DNA from: Pseudomonas sp. QS1027
Lineage (GTDB): Bacteria > Pseudomonadota > Gammaproteobacteria > Pseudomonadales > Pseudomonadaceae
DNA length: 64,000 nt
Reading direction: 5' to 3'
Assembly: GCF_002814235.1 (NCBI RefSeq)
Contig: NZ_PHSU01000033.1
Location: 1 to 64,000, forward strand
Shown here piece by piece: positions 62,114 to 64,000 of this stretch (its first letter is position 1; each line of letters begins with the position of its first letter). The notes below the pieces were generated by a model that did not search any database, had not been told where the DNA came from, and saw only the letters and a list, made by a program, of their open reading frames with translations. The translations under genes and the position numbers were made by a program.

Positions 62114-62316
62114 TGAGTTCGACCCGGGCCGAGTTCCATCGCCAGCATGTACGACAGGCCAGTGCCGAGGCCCGTCGGCTGTTCGAGCGCAAGGCCGAAC
62201 TGCAGGGCGCCTGGCTCAACTGGGTGGCGGCGCAATTGTATGCCCTGGGGCCTGCCGAGTATGTCAGCATGGTCCGACGTGAGTTGCAGCAACTTCAGTC
62301 GCCAGATACTCACTGA
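62113..62316 (+). CDS. Small hypothetical protein coupled to the preceding gene
   Basis: A 67-residue ORF beginning within the stop of the previous gene (TAATG). It is Arg/Glu/Gln/Ala-rich and should be mostly helical (RQASAEARRLFERKAELQGA). The translational coupling supports it being real. Function unknown. Confidence 0.55.
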   Translation: MSSTRAEFHRQHVRQASAEARRLFERKAELQGAWLNWVAAQLYALGPAEYVSMVRRELQQLQSPDTH

Positions 62317-62421
62317 TCGCTGGCGCATCATTCCGGGAACCTCGACTACAGTTCTGCTGACTGAAGATTTCCGGGCTTTCGGATTTTTCGCCGATAGACG
62401 ACCTGCGATTGAGGTAATTCC

Positions 62422-63438
62422 ATGAAAGGATTTCGCGCGCTGTTCGCCAGCGCCCTGGCTGTTTTCTGTATCGGCGCCATGCCGCTTGCGGTTCGGGCCG
62501 CGCCCCAGCCGATCCACTTTGCCGACCTGAACTGGGAAAGTGGCAGCCTGATCACCGACATCCTGCGTTATATCGTCGAAAAGGGTTATGGCCTGCCGAC
62601 CGATATGCTCCCCGGCACCACCGTGACCCTGGAAACGGCCCTGGCCAAGAATGATATCCAGGTAATCGGCGAGGAGTGGGCCGGACGCAGCCCGGTGTGG
62701 GTCAAGGCTGAAGCGGCGGGCGAGGTCGTGGCGGTTGGCGATACCGTCAAGGGTGCCACCGAGGGCTGGTGGGTGCCGGAGTACGTGATCAAGGGCGATC
62801 CGGAGCGTGGCATCAAGCCCCTGGCGCCGGAGCTGCACGGAGTTGCCGACCTGGCCCGCTACAAGGATGTGTTCCGCGATCCGGAGTCTCCGGATAAAGG
62901 ACGCTTTCTCAACAGCCCGATCGGCTGGACATCGGAAATCGTCAACCAGCAGAAGCTCAAGGCCTACGGCCTGACCGACAGTTATGTGAACTTTCGCAGC
63001 GGCTCCGGAGCGGCGCTGGATGCGGAGATCACCTCGTCAATCCGGCGTGGCAAACCGATCCTGTTCTATTACTGGTCGCCGACGCCGCTGCTGGGCAAGT
63101 TCAAGCTGGTCCAGTTGCAGGAACCGCCTTTTGATGCCGAAGCCTGGAAGACCCTGACCGACCCGGAGAATCCCGACCCCAAGCCGAGCCGTTCCCTGGC
63201 CTCGAAGTTGAGTATTGGCGTCTCGACGCCGTTCAAGACGCAATACCCGCAGGTGCTGGCGTTTTTCGCCAAGGTCGACCTGCCGATTGATGTGTTGAAC
63301 CAGGCGCTGGCGAAAATGAGCGAAGAGCGCCTGCCGCCACGCCAGGTGACGGAGGCTTTCCTCAAGGAGCACCCGGAGGTCTGGAAGGCCTGGTTGCCCG
63401 TGGATGTGGCCAACAAGGTCGCTGCCGGCCTCAAATGA
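62422..63438 (+). CDS. Glycine-betaine/proline-type ABC substrate-binding protein (OpuAC-like)
   Basis: A 338-residue periplasmic binding protein of the OpuAC/ProX type. Residues 1-27 are a signal peptide ending VRA-A. PIHFADLNWESGSLITDILRYI is the typical opening, and Trp residues expected to form the aromatic cage for a quaternary amine are present (GEEWAGRSPVW, EGWWVPEYV). No permease or ATPase is adjacent, so it must use a transporter encoded elsewhere, or this is an orphan. Ligand inferred from family only. Confidence 0.87.
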   Translation: MKGFRALFASALAVFCIGAMPLAVRAAPQPIHFADLNWESGSLITDILRYIVEKGYGLPTDMLPGTTVTLETALAKNDIQVIGEEWAGRSPVWVKAEAAGEVVAVGDTVKGATEGWWVPEYVIKGDPERGIKPLAPELHGVADLARYKDVFRDPESPDKGRFLNSPIGWTSEIVNQQKLKAYGLTDSYVNFRSGSGAALDAEITSSIRRGKPILFYYWSPTPLLGKFKLVQLQEPPFDAEAWKTLTDPENPDPKPSRSLASKLSIGVSTPFKTQYPQVLAFFAKVDLPIDVLNQALAKMSEERLPPRQVTEAFLKEHPEVWKAWLPVDVANKVAAGLK

Positions 63439-63454
63439 TGCCGGCAGGCGGGTT

Positions 63455-64000
63455 TTACAGCTCGCTGACGTCGACCCAGCGCCGCTCGCTGGCTGCCCGG
63501 CGAATCGTCGTCGCCAGGCGCTCCACTTGCCAGGCCTCTTCGAAGTCGGTCCCTGTCCGGCCTTTGCCGGCCAGTGCCTCGATCAGCGCCTGGACCTCCA
63601 GGGCCTTGAGTTCGTTGTAACCCAACTGATGGCCGGCGGCCGGGCTGAAGGCCGCGTAACGCGGTAGATGCGGCCCGGCCAGCAGGCGCTGGAAACCGTT
63701 CTGGCCGGCGCGGCAGAGTTGCAGTTCGTTCAGGCGCTCCTGGTCGAAGGCCAGGGTGCCCCGGGTGCCGCTGATCTCGAAGCTCAGGTGGTTCTTGTAG
63801 CCGTGCTTGAGCCAGCTGCTGCTGATCGCGCCCCGGGCGCCATTGGCGAAACGCAGCAGGGCGTGGACCTGGTCGTCGACGGCAATCGTGCGGGTCTCCA
63901 GGCTGCCGGCACTGGCCGGGCGCTGTCCATGGACGGTGCGGGTGTCGGCACACACGGCGGTGATATCGCCGAGCAGATAGCGGGCCATGGCCAGCAGATG
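63455..64000 (-). CDS. Gfo/Idh/MocA-family oxidoreductase, C-terminal part
   Basis: The ORF runs off the right edge; 181 codons plus the stop are visible. The visible part is the C-terminal substrate domain: VDDQVHALLRFANGARGAISSSW, then the YKNHLSFEISGTRGTLAFD strand typical of this family, and a helix ending GTDFEEAWQVERLATTIRRAA. The N-terminal NAD(P)-binding domain lies outside the window. It probably oxidises a sugar, inositol or similar polyol. It is convergent with the betaine-binding gene. Confidence 0.83.
   Translation of the reverse strand, partial: HLLAMARYLLGDITAVCADTRTVHGQRPASAGSLETRTIAVDDQVHALLRFANGARGAISSSWLKHGYKNHLSFEISGTRGTLAFDQERLNELQLCRAGQNGFQRLLAGPHLPRYAAFSPAAGHQLGYNELKALEVQALIEALAGKGRTGTDFEEAWQVERLATTIRRAASERRWVDVSEL

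Overview
The window is GC-rich, densely coded bacterial chromosome and looks like Pseudomonas, probably the fluorescens complex. The evidence is gene content (an nrtR-nadD2-pncA-pncB-nadE locus, a lexA2-imuA-imuB-dnaE2 cassette, a DksA2-type regulator, a Pseudomonas-type IlvE) and REP-like inverted repeats around a GTAGGAGC core. I see no rRNA, tRNA, CRISPR array, transposase or phage gene.

Layout. 1-7773: a partial secreted repeat protein, a PhzF-like enzyme, two Nudix proteins, the NAD salvage locus with paired operator-like palindromes between its divergent arms, NudK and an MFS exporter. 8086-35804: a large catabolic island. Its left arm has a crotonase, an acyl-CoA dehydrogenase, an ADP-forming acyl-CoA ligase, a dipeptide-type ABC transporter, a flavodoxin-fold quinone reductase, a TetR regulator and an orphan OmpR-type response regulator. 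Its right arm has an AruI-like 2-oxoacid decarboxylase, an aldehyde dehydrogenase, an AruH-like aminotransferase fused to an ABC ATPase, a polar amino-acid binding protein with two permeases, a DMT exporter, a second TetR and an M14-type deacylase. The order suggests a route from amino acid to 2-oxoacid, aldehyde, acid, acyl-CoA and then beta-oxidation-like steps, resembling the arginine transaminase pathway. Five copies of one 18-bp dyad lie upstream of its units, so it is probably one TetR-controlled regulon. A 1873-residue toxin-like gene on the opposite strand separates the two arms.

35826-37437 holds the most novel element: an HExxH-family putative peptide-modifying enzyme with an 85-residue leader-like ORF upstream, apparently a minimal RiPP cassette. 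37773-43522 is the SOS mutasome operon with a LexA2-type palindrome over its start. 43696-48955 is a set of stress and regulatory genes (lipoprotein, GST, TetR/isochorismatase-fold pair, sirtuin, FKBP, Rrf2/flavoprotein pair). 49132-50221 is ilvE with a clear terminator. 50409-58255 is a five-gene fatty-acid operon (FadE, long FabG, MaoC, thiolase, FadD). 58520-64000 holds dksA2, a chemoreceptor with a C-terminal sensor-like domain, three uncharacterised genes, a glycine-betaine-type binding protein and a truncated Gfo/Idh/MocA dehydrogenase.

Family names come from motif recognition and memory. No database search was run.
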